Program-made: the position numbers and the translations under genes
Origin: CAZFCK01 sp964517355
Lineage (GTDB): Bacteria; Desulfobacterota; Desulfovibrionia; Desulfovibrionales; Desulfovibrionaceae
Direction of reading: 5' to 3'
Length of the DNA: 12,727 bases
Assembly (NCBI GenBank): GCA_964517355.1
Contig: CAZFCK010000136.1
Span: forward strand, 1-12,727
Part shown: positions 1 through 6,215 of the stretch, piece by piece
How the letters are laid out: every line of letters begins with the position of its first letter
Numbering within the stretch: position 1 is the first letter of the stretch
The notes under the pieces: generated by a model
What the model was told of the DNA's origin: nothing
What the model saw: only the letters and a program-made list of their open reading frames with translations
Database searches by the model: none

Positions 1-53
1 CAGCATGACATGAATAGGATTTTTGTCTAGATTTTTTTTAGAAACAGGCCCTA
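1..53. mobile_element. Probable terminal segment of an IS element continuing to the left
   Basis: Read on the minus strand from about 54 downward, the sequence starts CTAGGGCCTGTTTCTAAA and runs into an A/T-rich stretch. This resembles the end of an IS5-type element, with a G-rich tip followed by TGTTTCTAAA. A similar string, CTAGGCTGTGTTTCTAAA, begins at 12676 on the plus strand and points the other way. The two share 12 of the 15 bases that follow CTAG when aligned without gaps. No transposase from this element lies in the window, so the family is a guess. Seen: the similarity and the shared CTAG border. Inferred: that these are IS ends. Confidence 0.4.
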
Positions 54-80
54 GTACAGTGTAAAATTTAAATCTTCGAA
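54..80 (+). repeat. Left terminal inverted repeat of the IS630 element
   Basis: It pairs with the inward-read right end at 1247-1273, with 20 of 27 positions identical. The outermost five bases, GTACA, and the internal ATTTAAA block are identical in both ends. The TA at 52-53 just outside is the presumed target duplication. Confidence 0.75.
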
Positions 81-126
81 TTTAGCTAAAAACGCGCTAT
101 GCTTCTTCTCAACATAAGGAGGAGGC

Positions 127-588
127 ATGGCGCCACGATACAGAGTGACACTCACGCAGGAAGAACGGAAAGAGTTGGAAAAAATTTCTTCGAAAGGAAA
201 AAGAGTTGCTCGTACGGTGCGTTATGCAAGAGCGCTGCTGCTACTCGACGCGGGAGATCATGGCCCAAAATGGATCGTAGCCAAGGTTGCCGAAGCCTTG
301 GGAGTGACTCCTCGCAGTCTTGAACATTTAAAGAAACGTTTTGTCGAAGAGGGACTTACCGCCGCACTTGAACGCAAAAAACGAGTTAAGCCGCCACGAG
401 AAATTCAATTTGGCGGCAAGTTTGAAGCTCAATTGCTGACTTTGGCATGCTCACCGGCCCCAGAGGGCCGCAAAAGGTGGACGGTGCGTCTGTTGGCCGA
501 GAAAATGGTGGAGCTTGAAATTGTTTCAAGTGTTTCTCCAATGACCGTGTGTAATGTTTTAAAAAAACTGAACTTAAGCCTCACTTGA
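127..588 (+). CDS. IS630-family transposase, first frame (DNA-binding part)
   Basis: This 153-residue frame holds the N-terminal DNA-binding half of an IS630-type transposase. A helix-turn-helix lies at about residues 48-73 (IVAKVAEALGVTPRSLEHLK) and a second helical domain at about 95-147. The ATG at 127 follows a strong ribosome site, AAGGAGGAGG. The frame ends at a TGA (586-588) and lacks the DDE catalytic domain, which is read from the -1 frame. After residue 147 (the second Lys of Lys-Lys at 562-567) the -1 frame continues TELKPHLSKYWKIPP, the usual continuation in this family. Residues 148-153 in this frame are therefore probably only the short termination product. The full-length fusion would be about 377 residues, normal for IS630. 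Confidence 0.85.
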   Translation: MAPRYRVTLTQEERKELEKISSKGKRVARTVRYARALLLLDAGDHGPKWIVAKVAEALGVTPRSLEHLKKRFVEEGLTAALERKKRVKPPREIQFGGKFEAQLLTLACSPAPEGRKRWTVRLLAEKMVELEIVSSVSPMTVCNVLKKLNLSLT

Positions 589-589
589 G
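561..589 (+). promoter_or_regulatory. Candidate programmed -1 ribosomal frameshift site in the transposase
   Basis: Seven A residues at 561-567 are phased as A AAA AAA in the first frame, the classic slippery heptamer of bacterial IS elements. Five bases later a small hairpin can form between CTTAAG (573-578) and CTTGAG (584-589), with a five-base loop and one G-U pair. That spacing suits a stimulatory stem. Slipping by -1 joins the DNA-binding half directly to the conserved start of the catalytic half. A simple indel mutation in the A-run is the alternative. Confidence 0.65.
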
Positions 590-1259
590 CAAATATTGGA
601 AAATTCCGCCGGACCAGAGCGCCAGTTTTGTGGCGGCAATGGAAGATGTCCTTGAGGTGTACGCGCGTCCATATGACGCCAGGCGGCCTGTGGTTTGCAT
701 GGATGAGTCGAGCATTCAGTTGATTGGCGAGGTTAGGCAGCCAATTCCCGCAGCGCCAGGACATGGCGAACTGGTTGACGATGAGTATGTCCGCAAGGGA
801 GTGGCTAGCATTTTTATGGCAGTGGAAGCCCTCGGCGGGAAACGAGAAGTTCGGATAACCGAGCAGCGGACACGAATAGGGTGGGCACACTTCATCAAGG
901 ATTTGTTGGAAGTACACTATCCTAAAGCCGAAAAGGTCGTTTTAGTTATGGACAACCTCAACATGCATAATACGGCGTCGTTATATGCGGCGTTTCCACC
1001 GGAAGAAGCCAAGTGCCTCTCGCAACGCCTGGATATACATCACACCCCCAAGCATGGAAGTTGGTTGAACATCGCGGAAATTGAACTCAGTGTTTTGAAA
1101 CGCCAATGCCTTGCCGGACGTATAGATTGCATAGAAATAATGCGTGCCCATGTCCTGGCCTGGAGCAAGGACCGAAACAACCGCCAGACCCAAGTAGATT
1201 GGAGGTTCACGGCAAAGGATCCACGCATCAAATTAAAGCGCCTGTATCCGAAATTTTAA
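585..1259 (+). CDS. IS630-family transposase, second frame (DDE catalytic part)
   Basis: This frame holds the catalytic domain. Counting from the TTG at 585, the DDE residues are Asp40 (VVCMDES), Asp123 (VLVMDN) and Glu165 (WLNIAE). They correspond to about 193, 276 and 318 of the fused protein. The conserved HHTPKHGSWLN block precedes the Glu. The frame is open upstream of the TTG, and that upstream part (567-584, TELKPH) matches the family. Translation therefore most likely enters by -1 frameshifting at 561-567 and not at the TTG, which has no good ribosome site. No internal stops are seen, so the transposase may be active. Confidence 0.85.
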   Translation: MSKYWKIPPDQSASFVAAMEDVLEVYARPYDARRPVVCMDESSIQLIGEVRQPIPAAPGHGELVDDEYVRKGVASIFMAVEALGGKREVRITEQRTRIGWAHFIKDLLEVHYPKAEKVVLVMDNLNMHNTASLYAAFPPEEAKCLSQRLDIHHTPKHGSWLNIAEIELSVLKRQCLAGRIDCIEIMRAHVLAWSKDRNNRQTQVDWRFTAKDPRIKLKRLYPKF

Positions 1260-1273
1260 ATAATACTGTGTAC
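1247..1273 (-). repeat. Right terminal inverted repeat of the IS630 element
   Basis: Its reverse complement begins GTACACAGTATTATTTAAA and matches the left end at 54-80. It overlaps the last codons and the stop of the transposase gene (stop at 1257-1259), which is common in compact IS elements. The TA at 1274-1275 is the second copy of the target. Confidence 0.75.
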
Positions 1274-3393
1274 TAGAGCTGCTTACGGAAAGTATCAAGG
1301 CAAATTCCAAAGCGCTTGATCTTCGCATACAGCGTCACACGGGAAATCCCGAGTTCTTTGGCCGCGGCGCGTACATTTCCCTGAGCGGAACGCAAGGCCT
1401 CATGGATTCTTTTATCCTCCCAATCACCTTGCTCTTCATCACGCGACGAATTTTCAACCGCCTCCAAGGGCCGTTGCACGAGGGTGCGGGGCTGGTTCGG
1501 CATTGCGCCCCCGACGGGACGCAACAACTCAACGGGAAGATCCTCTTTGGTGATACGCGGTCCGGTTGCGACCACTGCGGTTCGTTCCACCATGTTTTCC
1601 AATTCACGCACATTTCCCGGCCAGGCATAAGCTTCAAGGCGGGCCATGGCTTCCGATGTAAACCCCAGCAAAGGTTTGCATAACGTATTGGCAATTTTGG
1701 AAAGAAAAAAATTGGCGAGATCCGGGATATCGCTTTTTCGCTCACGCAACGAGGGAACGGTGATTACCAGTACGTTAAGCCGGTAGTAAAGATCGTGGCG
1801 AAATGTGCCGTTTTCCACAGCCGCGTCCAAATCCCGATGCGTTGCGGCCACAACGCGGACATCCACCTTGGAGGGGTGCTTGCCACCGATACGCGTCACT
1901 TCGCCCTCTTGCAGCACACGAAGAAGACTCACCTGGGCGGTGAGGGGCATATCTCCAATTTCATCGAGAAAAAGAGTACCGCCATCTGCCAATTCAAATT
2001 TGCCAGGCGCTCCTTGCCGTGTGGCTCCCGTAAAGGCTCCGGGCTCATAGCCGAAAAGTTCGCTTTGTACCAGATCGCGAGGAATGGCGCCGCAATTCAC
2101 GACGATAAAAGGTTGACCGTGGCGTGCCCCGCCATTGTGAATGGCCTGGGCGAACAACTCCTTCCCCACCCCGCTTTCTCCGAGAATAAGTGTGGTGATG
2201 GAATTGGCGCTGGCCATCTTGGCCAGGCGCAGAGCTTGGCGCATGGAATCCGACTCGCCCTGAATATCTGAAAAATCATAGACTGCCTTGGCCCCTGTCA
2301 TGCGGTTGGCCAGTTTATGCATACGCCGACTTTCTCGAAGAGTAATGCATTGCCCCCCGTCGGGCATTGGCGAAGATGAAAACATGCAATGCAACGCCGC
2401 GCCACTGGCCAGACGCATTGAACATTCGCCGTCTTTGATCTTTTTACCTTGCAAAAACAAACTGTTATCACCAATTTCAGTAGCAATTTCTGATAAATGG
2501 CAGCCTGTCACATCCTCATGCGTTTGAAAGAGCCTTTTGGCATAGCGATTCATAAAACGGATTGTACCGATGCCATCCAACACGACGACGGCTTCAGCCA
2601 ATAGTTCCATAATCGTTTGGGTCTCCTGCAATAAATACCGCAAGCGCATTTGTTCTGTAATGGCTTTGGCTGCTGCGATCACCAACCCGAAGGTATGATG
2701 GTGGAACCTGTCGCGCTCCATTGTTAAGGATAACGTTCCGGCGAAATTGTTTTCCGGATCGAACACCGGCGCGGCCGCGCACGACCAGCCGTCGAAATGC
2801 GGATTGTAGTGTTCATAACCGAGTACGCAGGCAGCTGTTTTTTCCACAAGACAAATGCCCATGGATGTGGTGCCGTCTATGGTTTCGCCGCTGATAAGCC
2901 CACGCAAGGGGCAGCTCGACCCCCTGCCAAACCCTTCTCCGGCCCCAAGCGTATGAAGATATACACCGTCAGCGTCAGTGAGGATAATGCAGTTGTTCGA
3001 GGGCAGTATATTTTCAAGAAGCCCTTCCATTATTGTTTTTGCGGTTTCAAGATAAAATTTGTTGCGTTGCAGCACTTCTTGGAGCTTGTCATGGCTCAGA
3101 AGCGCCATGGGAACCCCGGTGCAAGGCACGTTGGCCGCTCGGGAGCGTTTCCAGGACCGTAGAATCGAAGGACGAATATTGTCAAAATTATTATCGTCAC
3201 CACGATGAAATCGGCTGCGGTCCTTACGAATTTCATCCCAATAAAGGGCATTGGGGCCGTTCAGTGTACAAAACTGGCTATAGAACGTGCTGACGCTGGA
3301 TTGTTGGTTATCTTCCGTCATCGTATCATCCATGGCATCATGGGTATTCAGAGAAAAAAATGGTTTCATGCGCCGCTTCTGTTCACTTTGCAT
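1273..3393 (-). CDS. Sigma-54-dependent transcriptional activator (AcoR-like: GAF/PAS, AAA+, Fis-type HTH)
   Basis: This is an enhancer-binding protein that uses ATP to open sigma-54 promoters. The 706 residues divide into an N-terminal sensory region with a GAF-like domain (about 100-250), a PAS-like segment (about 258-360), the AAA+ domain (about 374-610) and a C-terminal Fis-type helix-turn-helix (about 661-697). Visible motifs are Walker A GESGVGKE (405-412), GAFTGA (452-457) that contacts sigma-54, Walker B GTLFLDEIG (472-480), and the arginine-rich FRHDLYYRL (531-539). The motif IRPSILRSWKRS near 73-84 is typical of AcoR-type regulators. The ATG at 3393 has only a weak ribosome site (GTGAG). 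In-frame ATGs at 3369, 3333 and 3321 are possible alternatives. The gene lies in the same orientation as the dehydrogenase and mop, with a sigma-54 promoter upstream of mop, so it probably controls aldehyde or alcohol metabolism. The ligand is unknown. An IS630 copy is inserted exactly at its stop codon. Confidence 0.93.
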   Translation of the reverse strand: MQSEQKRRMKPFFSLNTHDAMDDTMTEDNQQSSVSTFYSQFCTLNGPNALYWDEIRKDRSRFHRGDDNNFDNIRPSILRSWKRSRAANVPCTGVPMALLSHDKLQEVLQRNKFYLETAKTIMEGLLENILPSNNCIILTDADGVYLHTLGAGEGFGRGSSCPLRGLISGETIDGTTSMGICLVEKTAACVLGYEHYNPHFDGWSCAAAPVFDPENNFAGTLSLTMERDRFHHHTFGLVIAAAKAITEQMRLRYLLQETQTIMELLAEAVVVLDGIGTIRFMNRYAKRLFQTHEDVTGCHLSEIATEIGDNSLFLQGKKIKDGECSMRLASGAALHCMFSSSPMPDGGQCITLRESRRMHKLANRMTGAKAVYDFSDIQGESDSMRQALRLAKMASANSITTLILGESGVGKELFAQAIHNGGARHGQPFIVVNCGAIPRDLVQSELFGYEPGAFTGATRQGAPGKFELADGGTLFLDEIGDMPLTAQVSLLRVLQEGEVTRIGGKHPSKVDVRVVAATHRDLDAAVENGTFRHDLYYRLNVLVITVPSLRERKSDIPDLANFFLSKIANTLCKPLLGFTSEAMARLEAYAWPGNVRELENMVERTAVVATGPRITKEDLPVELLRPVGGAMPNQPRTLVQRPLEAVENSSRDEEQGDWEDKRIHEALRSAQGNVRAAAKELGISRVTLYAKIKRFGICLDTFRKQL

Positions 3394-3702
3394 AAAAAAC
3401 TCACGATATGAGCGAGTAACGGTCCAAAATCACCTTTTTTCAATTAGGAGACCACTGTACCTCGCAGAAAGCGGGCAGACAAGTTGTTTACACCAAGCAG
3501 TTATGTGTCTCGAGTACGACATTTCCCTGATGATTTTGGGGGGGGATGGATAATGGTTCAAAACCATGATGACGTATTTTTCACGTCGTGGAGGAAATCG
3601 GACTGAAGCGCTCTTTTCTTTCACCCAGCACAAAAGTTCCAAGAGGAAGACCCTCTTTTACAAGATCTTCCCCTTGAACACTCCTCACGGATAGCCGTAT
3701 CA
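3394..3702. other. Intergenic stretch upstream of the sigma-54 regulator, with several dyads
   Basis: No convincing gene lies here. Two perfect short dyads sit close together: ATGGTT/AACCAT (3553-3558 and 3562-3567, spacer CAA) and GACGT/ACGTC (3571-3575 and 3583-3587). A third pair, AGACA/TGTCT, spans about 3477-3510. A run of eight G lies at 3538-3545. On the minus strand a weak -24/-12-like string (TGGACCGTTACTCGCT, 3411-3426) has the correct GG-N10-GC spacing. It would leave a leader of only about seven bases before the start at 3393, so it is doubtful. The dyads could be operators for the regulator gene. Confidence 0.4.
3641..3657 (-). terminator. Weak hairpin after the membrane-protein gene, possible terminator
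   Basis: AAGAGG (3641-3646) and CCTCTT (3652-3657) form a perfect six-base stem with a five-base loop. It lies about 45 bases beyond the stop of the membrane-protein gene on the minus strand. The only T-tract directly next to it (TTTT) is on the plus-strand side, so its role as a terminator for the minus-strand gene is uncertain. Confidence 0.3.
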
Positions 3703-4407
3703 TCACACCGCGACGGTCTTTGCGCTTTTCAGACTGGCCAAAGCCAGAATTATGCCGAGCACGACGCCCAAAGCGGCTGCAAACAGAACACGAAATTCAG
3801 GAGGCAACAAAAAGGTGATGGTATGAGCGGGAATCCAGAAAAAAGGTATGGTTTTCTTGAAAACAAATCCCCAAAGCATGTTCCAGTCTATTTCATGCAG
3901 GATGGCGCTCACGTTTAGCGGTTTGCACACCCCTGCCAAGGTGCCTCCCGATTTTTCGATATGCGTGGAAACAACGGCGTGCGCTGTCATAAAGAGGGGC
4001 GCAAAAAGAATATTGTTCAACAGGCTGATGCTAAAGGCCAGACCAAGGCGGGCGGGAAAACTTTCCTGAGCCACGGCACCCACCTGAAGCGAAAAACCTA
4101 ATTCCGTTAATAAATAAGGAGTGCCTGCGGCGTAAATACAAAACGCCGTGTGAATGACGATTCCGATAAGCCCCCAGACAATAAATTTGGGCGCCAAGCC
4201 AAAACAGGGGCGGTAATACCTCCCGCTAGTAATGCGCACCGCCACAAGTTCACCCAGCGTACAAAGTACCGCAAATTTGAAAAAACTCATAACAAAGCTA
4301 TGATTTTGTGAAAATAATTTCATTGTCACGGATTGCTCCGGAACAAGAGTGAAGAGTCCAAGTGCTGCAAGAATGCCCCCAGCGACAATGACATCAGATA
4401 ATTTCAT
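3703..4407 (-). CDS. Six-segment inner-membrane protein of unknown function, Mpv17/PMP22-like C-terminus
   Basis: The protein is 234 residues long and strongly hydrophobic, with probable membrane helices at about 5-22, 38-57, 75-97, 121-147, 186-201 and 204-225. The start at 4407 follows AAAGGGG eight bases upstream. Near the C-terminus, the spacing of Trp191, Pro193, His195, Phe199, Pro202/203 and Arg206 (WIPAHTITFLLPPEFRVLF) recalls the W-P-x-x-Q-x-x-N-F-x-x-x-P-x-x-x-R signature of the Mpv17/PMP22 membrane family. This is a recollection, with the Gln replaced by His and the Asn by Thr. No transporter motif or binding residue is recognised. It lies between the alcohol dehydrogenase and the sigma-54 activator in the same orientation, but a gap of over 400 bases and a terminator separate it from the dehydrogenase. 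It probably has its own promoter. A role in handling alcohol or aldehyde substrates is only a guess from position. Confidence 0.8.
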   Translation of the reverse strand: MKLSDVIVAGGILAALGLFTLVPEQSVTMKLFSQNHSFVMSFFKFAVLCTLGELVAVRITSGRYYRPCFGLAPKFIVWGLIGIVIHTAFCIYAAGTPYLLTELGFSLQVGAVAQESFPARLGLAFSISLLNNILFAPLFMTAHAVVSTHIEKSGGTLAGVCKPLNVSAILHEIDWNMLWGFVFKKTIPFFWIPAHTITFLLPPEFRVLFAAALGVVLGIILALASLKSAKTVAV

Positions 4408-4790
4408 GCGTAACGCCCCTTTATGTCACCTTATTTTTTCTGCAATTGGTCCCAGAATAACAACAAATTGTAATAATGATGTTATTGTTTATGAGAAAGA
4501 GAGAACAATCCAACTGCACATTAGAATATATAGACCTTGGAACAGGAATGCCTCAGGCGGCTTAAGAATCTTTTGAAAAAGGTTCTTAAGAATCTCCAAA
4601 ACTTTTTATCTTGTATAATTATTTTACTTAGTTACGTTTCCATATGTGGTATCCGCGGGTCCAGGAGGGCGTTCCCCGCTGGCGGCGGCTTAGAGCATCT
4701 CTACTTTAAAAGTGATATTCGAAAGTAAAAGGCCTATCTTTCAGCTAACGGCATCATCTTCTGCCCATCGGCCATACAGAGGCGGGAGTA
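4408..4790. other. Intergenic stretch with extragenic palindromes and no gene
   Basis: No supportable gene is seen on either strand. The part next to the membrane-protein start (4440-4500) is A/T-rich and may hold its promoter, but no -35/-10 pair stands out. Further upstream is a 13-bp hairpin (4561-4590) and, about 70 bases later, an imperfect GC-rich dyad CCAG...CTGG (4661-4682). Both are bordered by similar words, GGCGGCTTAAGA at 4556 and GCGGCTTAGAG at about 4685. This suggests a dispersed extragenic repeat or remains of one. Confidence 0.4.
4561..4590. repeat. Strong 13-bp hairpin, possible extragenic palindrome or terminator
   Basis: CTTAAGAATCTTT (4561-4573) pairs with AAAGGTTCTTAAG (4578-4590) around a TGAA loop, with one G-U pair. 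On the plus strand a T-run (4603-4607) follows only after about 12 bases, so it is not a textbook terminator. No plus-strand gene lies upstream that would need one. Confidence 0.5.
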
Positions 4791-4794
4791 AGAA

Positions 4795-4827
4795 GCCGCC
4801 CCCTTGCACAGGGAACAAAGGGGCGGC
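4795..4827 (-). terminator. Rho-independent terminator after the alcohol dehydrogenase gene
   Basis: The 12-base arms 4795-4806 (GCCGCCCCCTTG) and 4816-4827 (CAAAGGGGCGGC) pair with a single mismatch around a nine-base loop. It begins about 35 bases past the stop of the dehydrogenase on the minus strand. The following minus-strand bases (TTCTTACT) are moderately T-rich. It should separate the dehydrogenase transcript from the membrane-protein gene. Confidence 0.65.
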
Positions 4828-4861
4828 GGAAACAAGTCAGCAAGGTTTCAGCGTTTATCCA

Positions 4862-6031
4862 TTACCAGCATTTTTTGTAGAGAACCTTGATATCCTCCAA
4901 TGTCGGCACCCTCGGAGTTGTAAACGTGGAGAGTTCGTTGAGCGCGTCCTTCGACAGCGCGTCAATATCCTTGGGATCAATCTTGGAATTGATCTGCGCG
5001 GCAGCTGCGGTGATCGTGGCGGGAATGCCCACTTCCTCATTAAGCCGCTGGATGGCGGCAACAGCCGTGTCTTCCGGATAAAGTCCCAATTCTTTCGCGC
5101 CGCTGGCCAGGGCGATATCGGCCATTTTTTCCTTGCACACGATTTTGTTGTACTCCAAGACATGCGGGAGAACCAGGGCGTTGGCGTTGCCATGGGAGAT
5201 ATTGTAAAACGCGCTCAAAGGATGAGCCATGGAATGGACAAGACCCAACCCTGCGTTGCTAAAGGCCATTCCAGCCATGGTTTGCGCATACGCCATTTTT
5301 TCACGCGCAACCATATCGTTGCCGTTGCCCACAGCCCGGCTCAAATATTGGAAAATCAGCTTAATGGCTCCAATGGCCAAGGCATCGGAATATTCCATGG
5401 CGCCGATAGAGATATACGCTTCAATGGCGTGGGTCATTGCGTCCATGCCGGTAGCCGCCGTGATGAAGGGAGGCAGCCCTGTCATGAGCGCGGGATCGAT
5501 AATCGCCACATTAGGCAGCAACCGCCCGTCAATAAGAACCATCTTCCAGAAGTGATCATCCTTGGTGTTTGTAATGACCGCGGCGCACGTGGATTCCGAA
5601 CCAGTGCCTGCCGTGGTTGGAATCGCAACATAAAAAGGCAGCGGCGCCTTGAGCTGGCCTACGCCGCGATAGGCGTCGATGGTCCCGCCGCTGGTGGCCA
5701 GTACGCCGCACCCCTTGGCCGTATCCATGGAGCTGCCGCCGCCAAGGCCGATCAGACAATCACACCCCTCTTTAGCGTAAAGAGCATAAGACGCTGCGAC
5801 ATTGTCATCCGTAGGATTGGGCACGGTCTCATCAAATATGGCGTAGGGAATGCCCGCCTGCTCCAATACATCTTCAAGCTGCTTAGCCAGTCCCGCCTTG
5901 ATAATGCCCTTATCCGTCACAACAAGAGGTTTCTTCACTCCTTTTGATTGGATGGCCTCAGTAACTTTTTGCAGAGCTCCGGCTCCTGTGTAAAGAATAT
6001 CGGCCAATTGAAAAGCAGTAATTTGGGACAT
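4862..6031 (-). CDS. Iron-containing (type III) NAD(P)-dependent alcohol dehydrogenase
   Basis: This cytoplasmic enzyme interconverts an alcohol and its aldehyde or ketone using NAD(P). The 389 residues are the usual family length. The N-terminal nucleotide-binding half has GGGSSMDTAKG (97-107). The C-terminal metal domain shows the four expected ligands: Asp197 and His201 (GMDAMTHA), His266 (LVHSMAH) and His280 (NISHGNAN). Their spacings are the same as I recall for lactaldehyde reductase FucO. The start at 6031 is chosen because GAGG lies six bases upstream. The longer reading from 6079 has poor ribosome sites and an atypical N-terminus. It lies downstream of mop in the same orientation, which suggests a paired alcohol/aldehyde pathway, and a terminator follows it. 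The substrate cannot be told: ethanol, 1,3-propanediol, lactaldehyde and sulfoacetaldehyde enzymes all belong here. Confidence 0.92.
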   Translation of the reverse strand: MSQITAFQLADILYTGAGALQKVTEAIQSKGVKKPLVVTDKGIIKAGLAKQLEDVLEQAGIPYAIFDETVPNPTDDNVAASYALYAKEGCDCLIGLGGGSSMDTAKGCGVLATSGGTIDAYRGVGQLKAPLPFYVAIPTTAGTGSESTCAAVITNTKDDHFWKMVLIDGRLLPNVAIIDPALMTGLPPFITAATGMDAMTHAIEAYISIGAMEYSDALAIGAIKLIFQYLSRAVGNGNDMVAREKMAYAQTMAGMAFSNAGLGLVHSMAHPLSAFYNISHGNANALVLPHVLEYNKIVCKEKMADIALASGAKELGLYPEDTAVAAIQRLNEEVGIPATITAAAAQINSKIDPKDIDALSKDALNELSTFTTPRVPTLEDIKVLYKKCW

Positions 6032-6215
6032 AATGTGCCTCGTATTGTTTTGCATCCCAATCACCAGATGCAGCCGCATGGCGTAATGATTGGGAAACGT
6101 TTCGTATTATCGTCGATAAGGCCCGTATTATCTTTGTTGCTGTGCAATGATCGCCCATAACATGTATTCTACTATCATGCCTGCCCCTTAGGACATTAAA
6201 CTTGGAGATGCGGTT
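6032..6215 (-). promoter_or_regulatory. Gap between mop and the dehydrogenase with a weak sigma-54-like promoter
   Basis: On the minus strand, TGGTGATTGGGATGCA (6066-6051) keeps the GG-N10-GC spacing of -24/-12 promoters but has a poor -24 box. It would give a leader of only about ten bases before the start at 6031. A half-site-like word, AACATGTA (6159-6166), lies about 100 bases upstream. It resembles the arm of the inverted repeat in front of mop. No clear terminator follows mop, so the dehydrogenase may also be read from the mop promoter. Confidence 0.25.

Larger units (their letters stand above)
54..1273 (+). mobile_element. IS630-family insertion sequence, about 1.22 kb, apparently complete
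   Basis: The element carries a two-frame IS630/Tc1-mariner-type transposase between imperfect terminal inverted repeats. The left end (54-80) begins GTACAGTGTAAAATTTAAA. The right end, read inward from 1273, begins GTACACAGTATTATTTAAA. The two match at 20 of 27 positions. Both ends lie inside the word CTAG (51-54 and 1273-1276), with the TA present on each side (52-53 and 1274-1275). This agrees with IS630 targeting CTAG and duplicating TA. Removing the element and one TA restores a single CTAG, whose complement supplies the TAG stop of the neighbouring sigma-54 regulator. The insertion therefore sits at the regulator's stop codon without changing its product. Confidence 0.85.

Noticed and set aside
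3411..3426. Sigma-54-like string upstream of the activator gene
   Set aside because: Spacing is right, but both boxes are imperfect and the transcript would start only about seven bases before the first ATG. It is kept as a remark, not called as a promoter.
3430..3642. Minus-strand frame of 70 codons between the membrane protein and the activator
   Set aside because: It starts at a TTG without a clear ribosome site, covers the dyads and G-run, and has no recognisable domain.
4712..5947. Long plus-strand frame of 411 codons opposite the alcohol dehydrogenase
   Set aside because: It is antisense to a dehydrogenase with all expected motifs, has no ribosome site, and its translation is rich in Arg, His and Gly without any domain, as expected for a shadow frame.
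6143..6158. Second sigma-54-like string in the mop-dehydrogenase gap with a good TTGCAC box
   Set aside because: The GG-to-GC distance is nine and not ten bases, and it lies directly beside the presumed half-site, too close for an enhancer.
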